8,194 nucleotides of DNA from Woeseiaceae bacterium. GTDB taxonomy: Bacteria > Pseudomonadota > Gammaproteobacteria > Steroidobacterales > Woeseiaceae. The stretch covers positions 1-8,194 of the forward strand of contig JALHUQ010000020.1 in assembly GCA_022866645.1 (NCBI GenBank). The letters are read 5' to 3'. The notes under the pieces were generated by a model. The model saw only the letters and a list, made by a program, of their open reading frames with translations. It ran no database searches and was not told the DNA's origin. Positions 7,095 to 8,194 of this stretch are shown here, piece after piece (within the stretch, counting starts at the first letter, position 1; every line of letters begins with the position of its first letter). A program made the position numbers and the translations under genes.

Positions 7095-8194
7095 ATGCAG
7101 CAGAACTCCAATGTGTGGCTATTCGTGCTGGCGCTGTTTTCTTCGCCCGGGGTGGGCGCGGAAGTCGCTATCGACGAAATTACCGTCACGGCTGACTACC
7201 GCGAACGGTCTTTGGTGGAGGTTCCGTTGAGTATTAGTTCGATGAGCGAGAAGTTTATAAGCGAAGTGGCTGTGCAACATTTCGAAGAACTCGTGAATCT
7301 TGTGCCCAACATGAACTGGTCCGGTGACGGTCACCGCGCGCGCTATTTTCAGATTCGAGGCGTTGGTGAACTGGAGCAGTATCAGGGTGCTCCCAATCCA
7401 TCCATAGGTTTCCTGATTGATGACATCGATTTTAGCGGCATCGGTAGCATCGCCACCCTGTTCGATATTCAGACGGTTGAAGTGCTGCGCGGGCCTCAGG
7501 GCAGTCGCTATGGAGCCAATGCGTTGGGCGGGTTGATTTATATGCGATCGACCGAACCGTCTGTTGAGCGCAATGGGCGATTGCAACTCACGGTGGGGAA
7601 CGACGATGCCCTCTCGTTCGCCGCCGCAATCGGTGGTGCGCTATACGGGTCGGAATCCGCAAGCTTTCGCGTGAGCGCGCAAAAACATCAAAGCAATGGG
7701 TTTCGTGACAACACATTTCTGAATCGCGATGACACTAACGGTCGGGACGAAACCTCACTTCGTGGCAAGGCGCATTTTGAACCGACAGAAACCGTCGATA
7801 TCGATGTGTCATTGTTGTATTCGAACATAGACAATGGTTATGACGCGTTTTCACTGGACAACAGCAATACGGTGTTGTCGGACAAACCGGGCAAAGATGC
7901 GCAGGAGAGTGTGGGTGCTGCGATTCGACTGGATTGGCGCGCGTTCAGTGATCTGACTGCGACATCGGTAACATCATTTGCGGACTCCCGAATCGACTTC
8001 AGCTTCGATGCCGACTGGGGCAATGCCGAAAGCTGGGCACCGGTTACGTATGACTATGTGTCGAGCAATGATCGCACGCGACGGACGGCCAGTCAGGAGT
8101 TCAGGCTTGGATCGGAGCAATGGTTAATCGGTGTTTACGCGTTCGATCTTGTCGACGAGATTCTGACCGTCAACCTGGGTGATTATTACGACCC
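7095..8194 (+). CDS. TonB-dependent outer-membrane receptor, probable thiamine-related uptake (3' end cut off)
   Basis: The ATG at 7095 opens 366 codons that run off the right edge; such receptors are usually 650-800 aa, so about half is seen. Residues 1-22 look like a Sec signal peptide (hydrophobic VWLFVLALF core, likely cleavage after VGA at 20-22), though the n-region lacks Lys or Arg. A TonB-box-like DEITVTA sits at 27-33. The plug domain follows, with VPLSISSMS, the segment YFQIRGVGE, and the signature VEVLRGPQGSRYGANALGGLIYMRSTEP (VLRGPQG at 130-136). From about residue 165 the alternating pattern typical of outer-membrane beta strands begins. The TPP riboswitch directly in front is the main evidence for the cargo: thiamine, a phosphate ester or a precursor, moved using TonB energy. 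Without it the protein would be only a generic receptor. Confidence 0.92.
   Translation, partial: MQQNSNVWLFVLALFSSPGVGAEVAIDEITVTADYRERSLVEVPLSISSMSEKFISEVAVQHFEELVNLVPNMNWSGDGHRARYFQIRGVGELEQYQGAPNPSIGFLIDDIDFSGIGSIATLFDIQTVEVLRGPQGSRYGANALGGLIYMRSTEPSVERNGRLQLTVGNDDALSFAAAIGGALYGSESASFRVSAQKHQSNGFRDNTFLNRDDTNGRDETSLRGKAHFEPTETVDIDVSLLYSNIDNGYDAFSLDNSNTVLSDKPGKDAQESVGAAIRLDWRAFSDLTATSVTSFADSRIDFSFDADWGNAESWAPVTYDYVSSNDRTRRTASQEFRLGSEQWLIGVYAFDLVDEILTVNLGDYYD

Overview
The window reads as a piece of chromosome from a Gram-negative bacterium, most likely a proteobacterium and perhaps a marine gammaproteobacterium. The signs are moderate GC content, closely packed genes, a TonB-dependent outer-membrane receptor, a fused coenzyme-B12 isobutyryl-CoA mutase and a proteobacterial-style TPP riboswitch. 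The lineage is inferred from protein style only; no rRNA or other phylogenetic marker is present.

Layout. Positions 1-558 (minus strand) hold most of a TetR-family regulator whose C-terminus runs off the left edge. Positions 559-685 are a divergent intergenic region with an AT-rich palindrome (623-642) that overlaps a good sigma70-like promoter for the regulator; it is the obvious candidate operator. Four plus-strand genes then follow with gaps of 22, 19 and 2 nt: icmF (686-4129), an enoyl-CoA hydratase/isomerase family protein (4152-4928), an acyl-CoA dehydrogenase with long-chain/isovaleryl-type active-site layout (4948-6120), and a 3-hydroxyisobutyrate dehydrogenase-family oxidoreductase (6123-6983). 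They look like one acyl-CoA catabolic operon under the divergent TetR regulator.

How the operon could work. IcmF interconverts isobutyryl-CoA and n-butyryl-CoA, and its two selectivity residues (Phe609, Gln795) match the isobutyryl/butyryl type. A dehydrogenase, a crotonase-fold enzyme and a hydroxyacid dehydrogenase are the classes used in valine/isobutyrate degradation. However, the crotonase homologue lacks both hydratase glutamates and looks like a PaaG-type isomerase, no 3-hydroxyisobutyryl-CoA hydrolase is present, and the oxidoreductase has an NADP-type cofactor motif. A textbook valine pathway is therefore not proven, and another branched or unsaturated acyl-CoA is possible.

Positions 7008-7094 hold a clear TPP (thiamine pyrophosphate) riboswitch aptamer. 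Its 3' edge contains the ribosome-binding site of the last gene, a TonB-dependent receptor starting at 7095 and cut off by the right edge. This makes the receptor a strong candidate for an outer-membrane transporter of thiamine or a thiamine-related compound, in a transcription unit distinct in function from the acyl-CoA operon. No mobile element, CRISPR array, tRNA or rRNA was seen.
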